A stretch of 29,222 nt of DNA from Asterionellopsis glacialis (lineage: Eukaryota; Bacillariophyta; Plagiogrammaphyceae; Rhaphoneidales; Asterionellopsidaceae), in NCBI GenBank assembly GCA_014885115.2, contig WKLE02002076.1, forward strand, positions 4,523 through 33,744, given 5' to 3'. The stretch's first letter is position 1, and the number at the start of each line of letters is the position of its first letter. The translations under genes were made by a program, and so were the position numbers. The notes below the pieces were generated by a model that saw nothing but the letters and a program-made list of their open reading frames with translations, ran no database searches and had not been told where the DNA came from. Below are positions 28,481 through 29,222 of the stretch, piece by piece.

Positions 28481-29222
28481 CTGTACATTCACTATCCCTA
28501 AAAATAATGGTGATCAAAAAATGACATGAATCATTAAAAAAAAATGTTGTACTGTACATGGTTCATACTATGCGCGATAGACAAAATAGTATTCTATATA
28601 TGTATAAGAGGACAATTATAATTACCTTCTCATGCATATGTACATGAGAACATACCGGTACATATATAAGCTACAATTCCGTATATCTCATATAGTAAAA
28701 ACAGTATGTATGATATGTTGGTTGCGGCGTTGAATTTTTTGAGTTCGCATTACAAGCAGGTACCTGGTACAGTATATTGCGTCGGTTCCTGACATTCTTC
28801 TCGTAGAGTTAGTTCCTAATCCAACGGTCTACTGTTCGTGGTCTTAGTCATAGATATAGTAAATAAGTTACTGTACTCTGAAGAGTAGAGGACTCTGAAC
28901 TCTAGAGTCTCGGCCGTGCTTTGTTTTCCGTCCATCGATGACAAAAAGCTAGAGAGGAGTAGCTAAATCGTCTGCGATTTCATATTATTATCATAGATTC
29001 TTAAACTTAAAAAGAAAACCACCACCTGACAAAGCCAACTTTGCACTTCTACAACATACAATCGCTAGTTTGTGTTTCAAAAGCGTGTAAAGGTTACACC
29101 CTCTCCTATTTATTTTAAATTTATTCATCAGAATCATATCAATAATATTCATATATCACAAGAACATCGAGAATCATAATGAAAAGAGGAACTTCACGAT
29201 GGGTTCCGTTAAGTGCCTTTTG
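28481..29222. other. Right-end intergenic stretch
   Basis: No gene seen. It contains a hairpin TTCTCATG-CATATGTA-CATGAGAA at 28627-28650, a TACCTGGTA motif at 28761-28769, and AT-rich sequence to the end. Confidence 0.5.

Noticed and set aside
1..29222. tRNA, rRNA, snRNA genes and CRISPR arrays
   Set aside because: I scanned by eye for tRNA B-box-like sequences, snRNA cores and regularly spaced repeats and found nothing convincing; a covariance-model search was not possible.

Overview
The window looks like nuclear DNA of a diatom (stramenopile alga). It is AT-rich. Its spliced genes have short GT-AG introns (173 nt and 220 nt, plus one of 112 nt in a transposase relic). One protein carries a signal peptide followed by an ASAFAP-like plastid-targeting motif, another carries the DUF6824 domain that is expanded in diatoms, and several have long Asn/Gln/acidic low-complexity regions. 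The species cannot be named from the sequence alone.

Layout. Positions 770-14700 hold five ordinary genes: a membrane RING-H2 ubiquitin ligase (-, two exons), a probably plastid-targeted Mpv17/PMP22 membrane protein (+, two exons), a CENP-S/MHF1-type histone-fold protein with a very long acidic repetitive tail (-), a diatom-type hypothetical protein with a conserved C-terminal block (+), and a class 3 (DAG-lipase-like) lipase with a complete Ser-Asp-His triad (-). A gene-poor stretch (6944-11028) contains a microsatellite, a 230-bp tandem duplication and a fold-back.

Positions 15.8-23.0 kb are an accessory region built on a segmental duplication: block A (about 16280-19602) and block B (about 20161-23028). 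Each block holds a four-helix membrane protein gene (faintly Orai-like) and, convergent to it, a decayed ALG5 (dolichyl-phosphate glucosyltransferase) pseudogene. Block B runs into the 3' end of an intact DUF6824 gene. Block A keeps only the last nine codons of that gene, which suggests B is the source. The membrane-protein copies are about 10% different at their 5' ends but almost identical for the next 500 bp, as expected from gene conversion. Copy A then lost 38 bp between CAG repeats and is truncated. A broken sulfotransferase-like relic sits just left of block A.

Positions 24.5-28.5 kb are mobile DNA: a 464-bp MITE-like element with 19-bp terminal inverted repeats, and a complete but decayed 3.29-kb PIF/Harbinger-type DNA transposon (25155-28447). 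The transposon has ~50-bp inverted ends, a CAG target duplication, a spliced DDE transposase relic and a divergent second ORF.

The most unusual signal is a dispersed near-palindrome, TACCWGGTA (usually inside GTACCWGGTAC). I count 14 exact copies in this window against about 0.2 expected by chance, none inside an intact coding region. The Harbinger element is inserted exactly into one copy, at its CAG. Another copy is present in block B and absent at the aligned position of block A.
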